Assembly: GCF_009604455.1 (NCBI RefSeq)
Contig: NZ_WEGL01000002.1
Span: forward strand, 930,001 to 994,000
Direction of reading: 5' to 3'
DNA length: 64,000 bases
Source of the DNA: Streptomyces sp. RB17
Lineage (GTDB): Bacteria; Actinomycetota; Actinomycetes; Streptomycetales; Streptomycetaceae
This document shows, piece by piece, positions 33,109 through 41,312 of this stretch (positions are counted from its first letter, which is position 1; each line of letters starts with the position of its first letter). The position numbers and the translations under genes were made by a program. The notes beneath the pieces are model-generated. The model did no database searches. It was given only the letters and a program-made list of their open reading frames with translations, and was not told where the DNA came from.

Positions 33109-33885
33109 TCACCCGTGCTTGACAGTCAGGCCGTAGAACGCGACACGGGCGCCGTTGGTCGTACTGTCCGATGAGGACTGGTTGTACGAGCCGGCCTTGA
33201 AGTACTGCTTGTACGGCTGGAACGACGACGGGATGCCGTAGTGGGTGGTGGTGCCGTTGACGGTCAGGTCGATGGTGTTCCCGCCGGAGACGGCGATGGT
33301 GTAGGTCCAGGTCTTGCCGATCGACACGTGCCCCACGGTGTGCGCGGTCTGGCCGCCGGACGGCGAGTTCTCCGTGCCGAGGACGATGTCGCCGTCGGCG
33401 TGGTAGTACAACTCCAGCAGCGGTTTGGTGGAGGAGCCGCCGCTGCCGAGGTGGATCTGCCCGACGCACACGTTCTTCGTCACCGACACCACCCGCAGGG
33501 TCGCGCTCATCCGGTGCGAGCCGGACAGCGCCCAGTCGGCGGCGCTGCCGTCGCGGTTCATCTCGCGCAGTTCGGAGCGGGCGTAGTTGGAGTTCGGCGT
33601 GGTGACGCCCTTCTCGGGCGCCCAGAAGGTCATGGCGCCGTCGCGGGTGTCGGTGTAGAAGTAGGCGTCCTGGTAGCCGTTCGGGCCCTGGAGCCGGGAC
33701 GAGGGGATGGTGGTGGGGCTGCCGGGCGAGCCGACGGGCTCCTGCAGCTCCCAGACCGACAGGTCGAAGTTGCCGCCGGGCGCCACATGCGGGTCGGCGG
33801 CGATCGCGCTGGGGCTGCCGAGGAGTGCGAGGGCGAGGGCGAGGCCCGCAGCGGTCGGCACCGCGAGGAGCCGGGATCGGGTCAT
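33109..33885 (-). CDS. Secreted alginate lyase, polysaccharide lyase family 7
   Basis: A 258-residue enzyme with a Sec signal peptide (residues 1-30, cleaving near AIAAD). The mature catalytic domain is an alginate-lyase 2 jelly roll: NYARSELREM carries the conserved Arg and Glu, VGQIHLG the Gln-Ile-His motif, and YKQYFKAGSYNQ the Lys/Tyr signature. PL7 enzymes cleave alginate by beta-elimination; Gln-Ile-His members often prefer polyguluronate, which is suggestive only. ATG 33885 has AAGGGA upstream. A long inverted repeat at 33922-33956 probably controls it. No alginate transporter or oligo-alginate lyase is nearby. Confidence 0.92.
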   Translation of the reverse strand: MTRSRLLAVPTAAGLALALALLGSPSAIAADPHVAPGGNFDLSVWELQEPVGSPGSPTTIPSSRLQGPNGYQDAYFYTDTRDGAMTFWAPEKGVTTPNSNYARSELREMNRDGSAADWALSGSHRMSATLRVVSVTKNVCVGQIHLGSGGSSTKPLLELYYHADGDIVLGTENSPSGGQTAHTVGHVSIGKTWTYTIAVSGGNTIDLTVNGTTTHYGIPSSFQPYKQYFKAGSYNQSSSDSTTNGARVAFYGLTVKHG

Positions 33886-33921
33886 GTGGGGGTCCCTTCT
33901 TCGAGTGAAGGCCGGACCGTC

Positions 33922-33956
33922 GGATGCGTTCAGCATGATGAACGCTGAACGCATCC
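33922..33956. promoter_or_regulatory. Long inverted repeat upstream of the alginate lyase gene
   Basis: GGATGCGTTCAGC and GCTGAACGCATCC are perfect 13-bp inverted arms around nine bases. A nested GTTCA/TGAAC pair lies inside. It sits 37-71 bp upstream of the lyase ATG and is richer in AT than its surroundings, as expected of an operator; hairpin formation is also possible. Confidence 0.6.
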
Positions 33957-34010
33957 TTGGCCGTTGATGACCCGAGAAGCTAGAGGTCTGAACCAGACAC
34001 GTCAAGTGGC

Positions 34011-35219
34011 TCAGCAGGCGCCCTCGTCCTGCCACGGGCCCCATTCCGAGGCGCCCGGCACCTCGTTCTGGGTCCACCACTCGGCCTTCCAGTTGTGCTT
34101 GCCGTACGAGACCTCGTCGCCGGCCGTGTACACCGCCGACGCACTCCACGCGGTCTTGCAGGAGGTCGGCGTCGGAGTGGGGGTGGGTGTCGGGGTGCTG
34201 CTCGGCGGGGTGACGCCCGCGAACTGCACCGAATACTTGGCGAAGTCCCAGTCGTTCTGCGCCACGCTGGAGCACGTCCCGGACGTGCGGCCGCCGTTGT
34301 CCGGCGGGCTGCACTGCCGGTCGCGGTTCAGGGACCAGAACGTGAAGCGGTCCATGTTGTGGCTCGTCGCATAGTCCAGCACCGTCTGGAAATCGGCCTG
34401 GGTGAAGTACTCGCCCGAGTCGCTGCGGCCGTTCATGCCCGAGAAGCCCTCATGGGCGTACGCGGTGGCCTGGTCCCAGCCGAACGTCGACTGCAGGATC
34501 GAGTTGAAGTTGGTCAGCGCGCTGGTCTGACTCGCGGCTCCGTTGAAACCGCCGTCGAACGGCATGATGGAGAAGTTGTTCGGGGTGAACCCCTGGGACT
34601 TGGCCTCCAGCAGCATCTGCTTGCCGAACCAGCCGGTGCCGTCCGCGGTGCCGGCCGTCGTCACCGAGACGTAGAGCCCCGGGTTGTTCTGCTGGAGGAT
34701 CTTGGCCGCGCCGATCTCGTTCTTGATGGCCGCGGTGTTCTCGTACTCCGGCTCCTCCAGGTCGAAGTCGATGGCGTGCAGCCCGTACTTGGTGATGACC
34801 TGCTGGTAGGCCGCCGCCGTGGACGCGGCGTCAGCGCAGGCCTGGCCGAGCTTCGTGCCGCCGTAGCCGCCGATGGAGACCGACACGTCACCGCCCTTGG
34901 CGCGGATCGTGTTGATCATGGACTGTACGGCCGTGTCCGAGGAGACGGGCGCGGTGCCGCCCCAGGTGGGGGAGCAGCCACCGCCGTTGGGGGCGAGGAC
35001 GAAGGCCAGCTGGAAGGCCTTCAGGCCGGTGGCGTCCATGATGGCGGCCGGGTCCGGCGGGTCGTTGTCCAGTGGCATCAGATAAGGGGCCGCGGCGTAC
35101 CAGCGGTTGCTCAGAGCGGTCGTCGCGCCCGAGGCGCTGTTCGCGACGAGCGCGGTCGTGCCGGCGGCGGCGAGCGTGACGGCCGCGGCCGCGCCCAGAC
35201 ATGCCCGAAGAGGTCTCAC
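34011..35219 (-). CDS. Secreted chitinase, GH18 with C-terminal chitin-binding domain
   Basis: A 402-residue exported enzyme. Signal peptide: residues 1-32. GH18 catalytic domain: about 40-330, with VSVSIGGYGG and HAIDFDLEEPEYE, the Asp-x-Asp-x-Glu motif with acid/base Glu155. A Thr-Pro linker (TPTPTPTPT) joins a CBM5/12-type chitin-binding domain (WSASAVYTAGDEVSYGKHNW through WGPWQDEGAC). GTG 35219 follows GGAGG; an in-frame ATG at 35288 would lie within the promoter. Two 12-bp direct repeats like DasR and chitinase operators lie 80-113 bp upstream, so induction by chitin and repression by DasR are expected. Confidence 0.94.
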   Translation of the reverse strand: MRPLRACLGAAAAVTLAAAGTTALVANSASGATTALSNRWYAAAPYLMPLDNDPPDPAAIMDATGLKAFQLAFVLAPNGGGCSPTWGGTAPVSSDTAVQSMINTIRAKGGDVSVSIGGYGGTKLGQACADAASTAAAYQQVITKYGLHAIDFDLEEPEYENTAAIKNEIGAAKILQQNNPGLYVSVTTAGTADGTGWFGKQMLLEAKSQGFTPNNFSIMPFDGGFNGAASQTSALTNFNSILQSTFGWDQATAYAHEGFSGMNGRSDSGEYFTQADFQTVLDYATSHNMDRFTFWSLNRDRQCSPPDNGGRTSGTCSSVAQNDWDFAKYSVQFAGVTPPSSTPTPTPTPTPTSCKTAWSASAVYTAGDEVSYGKHNWKAEWWTQNEVPGASEWGPWQDEGAC

Positions 35220-35298
35220 TGCGTGCCTCCAGAGGGTGGGGGAGTCCCAGAACGGGGAGCCCCACCCTCCGGGAGCTGTTGCGGCCACGTCAATAAGC

Positions 35299-35332
35299 TG
35301 GACTAGACCAACGCTCTCTTTGGACTAGACCA
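35299..35332. promoter_or_regulatory. Chitinase direct repeats / DasR-like sites
   Basis: TGGACTAGACCA occurs exactly twice, at 35299-35310 and 35321-35332, 22 bp apart (two helical turns). Each differs at one position from the DasR dre core TGGTCTAGACCA and resembles the paired direct repeats of Streptomyces chitinase promoters. Position fits the chi promoter. Confidence 0.75.
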
Positions 35333-35342
35333 TACGATTCCT

Positions 35343-37993
35343 TTACCTTTCGTCGACCAGTCGCACGGTGAAGCCCCGGTCGAGCGGCAGGCTCGGGGTG
35401 TCGATCGTCGTGACGTGCGCGCCGGCGTCGTACGACCAGGCGGAGGCGGGCAGTCGGCTTCCGTCGAGGAGGACCCGTGCGGGCGCCGTGTCGCCGTGCA
35501 CGGTGAACCGGTAGGAGCGGGCGTCCACCTTGCCGGTGTACTCGCCCCTGCTCGCGCCCACCGAGAAGGTCGTCCCGGCGCCGTCGGTGTGCAGGGACAC
35601 CCGCTGGGTGGCGGCGGCACCCCCGGCGAAGTCGCGGGTCACCCCGTCGTCCTCGTACAGCGTGTAGTGACTCGTGCCGTGAGCCGCCGGATACAGGTCC
35701 CAGTCCAGCTCGTGCCGGTCCCGGGTCTGCCAACTCGTCGTTCCCTTCGGCCACATGGGCACGATCGCGCCCTCGCGCACGAACAGCGGGAGTGTGTCGA
35801 GCGGGGCGTGGTAGCCGTTGACCGTGGTCGGACCCTGGTAGGTGCGGCCCGTCCAGTAGTCGGTCCAGGTGCCCTTCGGCAGGTGGATGCCGTCGCGGGT
35901 GTCGGAGTCCTGGTAGACCGGCGCCACGAGGAAGTCGGGGCCGGACAGGAACTCGTACTTCGCCTGGTCGGACAGGGTGCCCGGGTCGTCCGGGTACTCC
36001 AGCCACAGCGGACGCACCGCGCCGACACCCGTCTTCGCCGCCTCGGCGGAGAGCGTGTACATGTACGGCAGTAGCCGCTCCTTCAGCTGCAGGTACTTCC
36101 TGTTGACGGAGGTGTACGGCTCGCCGTCGAGCCACGGCTGCTGGTCGGCGGGCTTCTTGGTCGTGAGGTCGGTCGCCCAGCCGTCCATGGTCATGATGGC
36201 CGGCAGGAACGCCTTCCACTGCAGGTCGCGGGCGTACATCGTGGCGTCGTGGCGGTAGATGCTGCCCACGTCACCGGTGTTGTAGGCGATGCCGGACATG
36301 GTCGCTCCGGCATAGGTCGGGATCTGCCAGCGGATGTAGTCCCAGGACAGCTTCTGGTCGCCGCTCCACAGCACCCCGCAGCGCTGGGCGCCCGCCCAGG
36401 ACACCGGCAGCCACACGAAACCGCGCGCGTCGCTGTTGTCCTCGATCCCCTTCTTGGCGGCGTCGCACGCGTCGAGCGCGAACTTGTAGCCGTTGCCGAC
36501 CCAGGCCACGTCCAGCTTGGCCACCCGCTGACCGGCCTTGACCTGGTCGGCGAGCTTGTCGATGCCGTCCTGGGTCCACAGGCCGAGCTGGGCGTGGTGG
36601 TCCTGCAGACCTTTGGCGGTCTGCTCCAGGTTCTCGTACCCGCAGCCGTAGCCGTCGTTGACCAGCATCCAGCCGAGCGGCATCTGGTTCTGCGTGTACC
36701 CGTCGGCGATCTTCAGCGCGTTCAGGGTGTGCCGCTCGCCCCGGTTGGCGTTGTGCAGGTAGCAGTCGGAGTCGCCGGGTTCGAGGCCGTACACCGGTGG
36801 CATGAAGGGCTTGCCGACCAACGCCGTGTACCTGCCGATGACTTGTTTGGCGTCGCCGAGGAAGTAGTACGCGTCGAGGCGCCGTTCCTGCTGACCGGTG
36901 GTCACCGGCCGGCCGAAGGTGTACACGCCCGGTGCGAAGGTGTTGCGGAAGACGCCGTAGCCCGCGCTGGAGAGGTAGAACGGCTGGGAGTTGTTGTAGC
37001 CGCCCTCGTCCCAGTCGAAGCTGTTGGACACGTACATCGTCTGCCCGCGGTGCGAGAAGCTGCCGTTCTGCTCGCCGCCGCCGAAGAACTGCTCGTCCGC
37101 GCCCCGCACCAGGCTCTGCCGCATCCCGCCGGTCGACCAGCGCAGCGGCTTGTCCTCCTGCCAGATCCGGGTGCGGTTGTCGGGCTTGTACAGCCCGAAG
37201 CGCAGCGGCTCTTGTACACGCGCAGGACGGCCTGCGGCGAGCGGATGCCGTAGTAGTCGCCCGCGTCGAAGGAGGAGGTCTGCCGCTCGGGGGCGGGCTC
37301 CTTGCGCACGATGGCCGTGCCCGCCGGATCACTGAGCGAGCCGGACGGGTCGGCCTGGAGCCGCAGTTGACCGCCCTCGAGGAAGTCGGCCCGCGCGGTG
37401 AGCTGCCCGGCCTCGACGGTGTACCTGCCGTCGCCGCCCGAGAAGGACGTGAGATCACCGGCGTCCGTGGTGGCGGGGAGGTACGCGGTGCCCGTGAAGG
37501 AGTTGTCGTGCACGTCGTACGGCACGACCACCACGTGGTACGTCCCCGACGCCCTGGGGATCACCGTGGCCTCCGGGTCGGCGGTGCCCGCGCTGGACGC
37601 CACCTGCGTGCCGTGGTCGTCGTAGACGTACAGGTCGAAGTCGTCGGAAGGCTTCTCCCACTTGACGGACAGCGGAACGCCGCCCTCGGGGTTGTCGTCC
37701 CAGTAGCCGTCCGGCACCGAGACGGTCAGGTCGAAGCGGTCGCAGACCTTGTCGTCGGGGTCGGCGGCCGGGTCGGGACAGCTCTCGGTGCCGCCGCCGG
37801 TGCCCTTGGCGTAGACCGGGCTCTGCCAGCTGACGCTGCTGTGTGCGGGATCGAGTACGGCGCCGGAGGCGGTGGCGGCGGCCTGGGCGGGCGCCGGACC
37901 GGCGAGCAGGGTTCCCGCCAGGGCGGTCGCCAGCCCCAGCGGTACCCAGGCCGGCCATGGCACACGGTGGCGCAGTCTTCGCGGTCTTTGCAC
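35343..37993 (-). pseudogene. Secreted GH31 alpha-glucosidase-type enzyme, split by a frameshift
   Basis: One gene read in two frames. The 5' part (37993 to about 37210) has a signal peptide, a PPC-like beta-sandwich (DDFDLYVYDDHGT) and the start of the GH31 N-domain, ending SPQAVLRVYK. The 3' part continues as PLRFGLYKPDNRTRIWQ with the catalytic barrel: AKLDVAWVG (nucleophile Asp region), VLWSGDQKLSWDY (acid/base), and C-terminal beta-domains to EDDGVTRDF. Restoring one G in AAG-AG-CCG would give an unbroken protein of about 884 residues. GTG 37993 follows GAGGGGAG. Real mutation or sequencing error cannot be told apart here. It abuts the chitinase promoter. Confidence 0.85.
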
Positions 37994-38044
37994 GCGGAAC
38001 AGCTCCCCTCGCAGCACTGCGGACTGACTGATCTTGCTCCTGGT

Positions 38045-38087
38045 GCTCGGAAGCGCTCGGAAGTCCCTTGAAACGAGCAACTTCAAG
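38045..38087. promoter_or_regulatory. Repeats upstream of the GH31 gene
   Basis: GCTCGGAAG occurs twice in direct order (38045 and 38055). CTTGAA (38067-38072) and TTCAAG (38082-38087) form an inverted repeat with nine bases between. Both lie 50-95 bp upstream of the GH31 start and may bind a sugar-responsive repressor. Weak evidence. Confidence 0.35.
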
Positions 38088-38140
38088 CAGGAAGCCTCGT
38101 GCTGACGCAGGTTCATGTCAAGGGTCGGGCCGCGTTCCCG

Positions 38141-38356
38141 TCAGCCGCCGGACGGCTCCTGGAGCATGGCGAGAGTCAGGACACCGCCGCCGATGCCCCA
38201 GCCGCCGTCCGTCACCTCCTCCACCAGCACCATGGTGGCGGCCCGGGCCCGCTCGCCGTAGATCTCGACGTACAACTCGGTCGTGCGGGCGACGATCAGC
38301 TCCTTCTGCTCCTCGTCCAGGCTTCCGGCGGGCACCTTGAAATTCGCGAACGGCAT
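38141..38356 (-). CDS. 4-oxalocrotonate tautomerase family protein
   Basis: A 71-residue protein beginning Met-Pro, so that Pro1 becomes the N-terminal catalytic base after Met removal. FANFKVPAGSLDEEQKELIV and ATMVLVEEVTDGGWGIGG fit the tautomerase fold, including the conserved C-terminal strand. Members act on keto-enol substrates or are promiscuous. GAGGAG-type bases lie upstream of ATG 38356. The gene is 26 bp after an SDR remnant on the same strand and diverges from the MmyB-type regulator at 38919, which probably controls both. Confidence 0.88.
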   Translation of the reverse strand: MPFANFKVPAGSLDEEQKELIVARTTELYVEIYGERARAATMVLVEEVTDGGWGIGGGVLTLAMLQEPSGG

Positions 38357-38382
38357 GGGTTCTTCTCCTTGCTCGAGGGGTG

Positions 38383-38787
38383 TCAGAGGGAACTGCCCGG
38401 GGTGAGCGGGGCGTCGATGCCCGCGCGGCGGAAGAACTCCGCCCGGATGCGGCCGACGACCGCCGAGACGACCTCGCTGCCGTCACGGGCCGGGTCCACG
38501 TGGGTGCGCAGCGGCCGTACCGAAGAACTCGGTGACCTGCCGTTCGCCGGCGACGTCGGCGTGTACGGGACCGCGCTGCCGCCGGCCGCGATGACCTCCC
38601 GGACGGCGGCCTCGGCCGACTCGCGGTGGCCGGCGTAGCCGATCACCACGGCGTCCCCCTCGGCGGCGAGCCGGCTCACCGTCGCCCGGCCGATGCCGCG
38701 CGAGCCTCCGGTGACCACGGCGACGCGGGGGCGGTCAGCCGATTCCCGGGGCGCCGATTCCTGGGCGGCTGTTTCCTGAGCGGACAT
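38383..38787 (-). pseudogene. Internally deleted SDR family oxidoreductase
   Basis: A 134-residue frame with an intact SDR start (VAVVTGGSRGIGRATVSRLA, then DAVVIGYAGHRESAEAAVRE) that breaks after SAVPYT. In the neighbouring frame the expected DVAGERQVTEFFGTAAAHP continues, showing a single-base shift. The conserved Asn-Ala-Gly, Ser-Tyr-Lys and C-terminal parts, about 150 residues, are missing. The end (AEFFRRAGIDAPLTPG) does not fit the family. The gene is therefore inactive. It is the first gene of the operon with the tautomerase. Confidence 0.65.
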
Positions 38788-38918
38788 GAGCTGTCTCCTG
38801 CCGGAGGGGGCGGTGCGGGACGTGCTCCCTCAGCCTGGGTCGCCGCGGCCGCGCCAACCACGGCTGCGCTCACCCTGGGGTCGGCAACCCCTGGATCCGC
38901 GTTCGCCGGGGCGCGACC

Positions 38919-39800
38919 ATGGACGGCGTGAACCATGCCGAGCTGGCCGCCTTCCTGAAGTCCCGGCGTGACCGGGTCCGCCCCGCCGACGTCGGCCTGC
39001 CCGCAGGGCCGCGCCGCCGGGTTCCGGGTCTGCGGCGCGAGGAGGTGGCCCAACTGGCCGGGCTGTCGGCCGACTACTACACCGAGCTGGAGCGGGGCCG
39101 TGGCGCCCAGCCCTCCGCGCAGGTCCTGGCTGCCCTCGCCCGTGCCCTCCGGCTCGGCGGCGACGAACGCGACCATCTGTTCCACCTCGCCGACCGCCCG
39201 CTGCCGGCCGAGGCGTTCGGGCCCACCGCGCTCGTCCAGCCCGCCCTGCTCGGCCTGCTGGACCGGCTCAGCACGACCCCCGCCCAGGTCATCACCGACC
39301 TGCACGAGACGCTCGTCCAGAACCCCCTCGCCGTGGCGCTGCTCGGCGAGATGCCGAGCGGACGCGGGCCCCACCGCAGCTTCGTCCACCGCTGGTTCAC
39401 CGACCCGAGCGCCCGCGGCATCTACCCGGCCGAGGACCATCCGCACCACTCGAGGGTGTTCACCGCCGACCTCCAGGCGGTCGCGGCCCGGCGCGCCAAG
39501 GACGCCGACGTCACCCGGCTGGTGGCCACGCTGCTGCGGCGCAGCACGGAGTTCGCCGAGCTGTGGGAGCAGCGGGAGGTCGCCCTGCGCCGCACCGACC
39601 ACAAGCGGATCGTCCACCCCTCGCTCGGCGTCATCGAGCTGGACTGTCACAGCCTCTTCAGCGAGGACGGCCGGCAGCGCCTGCTGTGGTTCAGCGCCCC
39701 GCCCGGCACCGAGGGGGCCGCCCAGCTGGAGCTGCTCTCGGTGATCGGCACGCAGGACCTGGGCGGCAGGGCGCAGCAGCTGGGGCGCCCGCCCCGATGA
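38919..39800 (+). CDS. XRE regulator with MmyB-like ligand-binding domain
   Basis: A 293-residue protein. The XRE helix-turn-helix covers residues 8-90 (LPAGPRRRVPGLRREEVAQL, GLSADYYTELERGR). The MmyB ligand-binding domain follows: LLGLLDRLSTTPAQVITDLH, LVQNPLAVALLG, and DHKRIVHPSLGVIELDCHSL. Members usually control an adjacent divergent dehydrogenase, here the SDR remnant and tautomerase. Some MmyB-type domains bind fatty acids. ATG 38919 is the first start; a nearby GTG 38928 is possible. With its target damaged, the regulator may be on its way to loss. Confidence 0.92.
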   Translation: MDGVNHAELAAFLKSRRDRVRPADVGLPAGPRRRVPGLRREEVAQLAGLSADYYTELERGRGAQPSAQVLAALARALRLGGDERDHLFHLADRPLPAEAFGPTALVQPALLGLLDRLSTTPAQVITDLHETLVQNPLAVALLGEMPSGRGPHRSFVHRWFTDPSARGIYPAEDHPHHSRVFTADLQAVAARRAKDADVTRLVATLLRRSTEFAELWEQREVALRRTDHKRIVHPSLGVIELDCHSLFSEDGRQRLLWFSAPPGTEGAAQLELLSVIGTQDLGGRAQQLGRPPR

Positions 39801-40080
39801 GGGGGCTTGCACCAGGCGTGTCACGAAGTCGGCGGACCCGTGGCGGATCATCCGTCGCCTGAGGCACCCTTGACAGTGTGCGTACTGTTTCGCGACGTTT
39901 GAGCAGTCGCGCGCGGAGGGGAAGCGACGCACATCGGAACGAGTGGCAGGACGCGCCCGGCGCGTCATGGGGGGGAGCGGTCGCCCATGCGATCCATGAG
40001 CCATGATCCACACGCCTCACCGGTCTGTGCCGCCTCGGGCACACCGCTCGCCGAGCCTGCGGAAGGGCGGTCGAACTGAG

Positions 40081-41205
40081 GTGGAGATCACCATCCACAG
40101 ACCCGGCGAGCTGACGCCCGAGCTGCGCGGGGCCTGGCACCGCGCCATGGACGAGTCACCCGAGTACTCCAACCCTTTCCTCGCACCGGAGTTCGCGACC
40201 GGCGTCGGCCGGTACCGGCGCGGGGCCCGGGTGGCGGTCCTGCGCGAGAACGGGGAACCCGCCGGGTTCTTCCCGTACGAGCGGGGGCCGTTCGGCACCG
40301 GACGCGCCATCGGGCTCGGACTGTCCGACTGCCAGGCCCTCGTGCACCGGCCCGGGGTCACCTGGGACGCCGGGGAACTGCTGCGCGCCTGCGGGCTCAG
40401 CATCTTCGAGTTCGACCATCTCGTCCAGGAACAGCGGCCGTTCGCGCCGCACGTCACGGGCACCTTCGCCTCCCCGGTGATCGATGTGAAGCCCGGCGAC
40501 GGCGGCTACCCGGAGTGGCTGCGCGCCACCTACCCGGGCCTGGCCAAGACCACGCTGAAGAAGGAACGGCGGCTCGGCCGGGACATCGGCGAGGTGCGGT
40601 TCGAGTTCGACGAACGCGACCCGGAGGTGCTGCGCACCCTCATGCGGTGGAAGTCCGCCCAGTACCGCAGGACCGGCCGCATGGACAGGTTCTCCCGGCC
40701 CTGGATCGTCGGCCTGGTCGACCATCTCTTCCGGGTCCGCGAGGAGCACTTCACCGGGGTGCTGTCCGTGCTGTACGCGGGTGACCGGCCGGTCGCGGCC
40801 CACTTCGGCCCCCGGTCGAGCACCGTGCTGGCCGCCTGGTTCACCGCCTACGACCCCGAACTGCACTACTACTCGCCCGGATTGATGATGCATCTGCGGA
40901 CCGCCGAGGCGGCGGCCCGGCACGGGGTGACCCTCGTGGACCTCGGGCGCGGCGACAAGGAGTACAAGGACTGGCTCAAGACCCGTGAACTGCGGGTCGC
41001 CGAGGGCTTCGCGGCCCGCCCGCACCCGATGGCGCTCGCCCAGCGGCTGTGGCGCAGGCCGGTGCGGGGGCTGCGGAACACGGTCAACGCCCATCCCCAG
41101 CTGCGGGCACCGGCCGACCGGCTGCTGAAGACCGTGGGCAGGGTGCGCAGTCAGGGCGTGGCGGCCGCCCCGCCCGCCCGGAAGAATCGCTTCCCGGACC
41201 GGTAG
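40081..41205 (+). CDS. CelD/BcsL-like GNAT acetyltransferase
   Basis: A 374-residue protein of the Acetyltransf_6 family (FemAB-related double GNAT fold). LRGAWHRAMDESPEYSNPFL begins the first half. GLAKTTLKKERRLGRDIGEV is the central Arg/Lys helix typical of the family, and DRPVAAHFGPRSSTVLAAWF and GLMMHLRTAEAAARHGV with DLGRGDKEYKDWL complete the second. Such enzymes occur in cellulose and exopolysaccharide biosynthesis loci. No glycan synthase is nearby here. GTG 40081 starts the conserved VEITIHRPG; ATG 40003 would add 26 residues. GGAAGG lies upstream at a longer spacing than usual. Confidence 0.88.
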   Translation: MEITIHRPGELTPELRGAWHRAMDESPEYSNPFLAPEFATGVGRYRRGARVAVLRENGEPAGFFPYERGPFGTGRAIGLGLSDCQALVHRPGVTWDAGELLRACGLSIFEFDHLVQEQRPFAPHVTGTFASPVIDVKPGDGGYPEWLRATYPGLAKTTLKKERRLGRDIGEVRFEFDERDPEVLRTLMRWKSAQYRRTGRMDRFSRPWIVGLVDHLFRVREEHFTGVLSVLYAGDRPVAAHFGPRSSTVLAAWFTAYDPELHYYSPGLMMHLRTAEAAARHGVTLVDLGRGDKEYKDWLKTRELRVAEGFAARPHPMALAQRLWRRPVRGLRNTVNAHPQLRAPADRLLKTVGRVRSQGVAAAPPARKNRFPDR

Positions 41206-41312
41206 TTACTGGCAGGTTCTCGTCAAAAATTTCGCCAAGCGGCAGACGATTTCGCGCCTACGTGATCGGGTCTGCGATGTCAGCAGTATCGCTGCACCCC
41301 GGGAGGCCCTTG

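Noticed and set aside
37124..37126. Met near 37124 as a true start of GH31
   Set aside because: It lies inside the conserved N-terminal GH31 domain and the sequence before it continues in frame; a frameshift explains it better.
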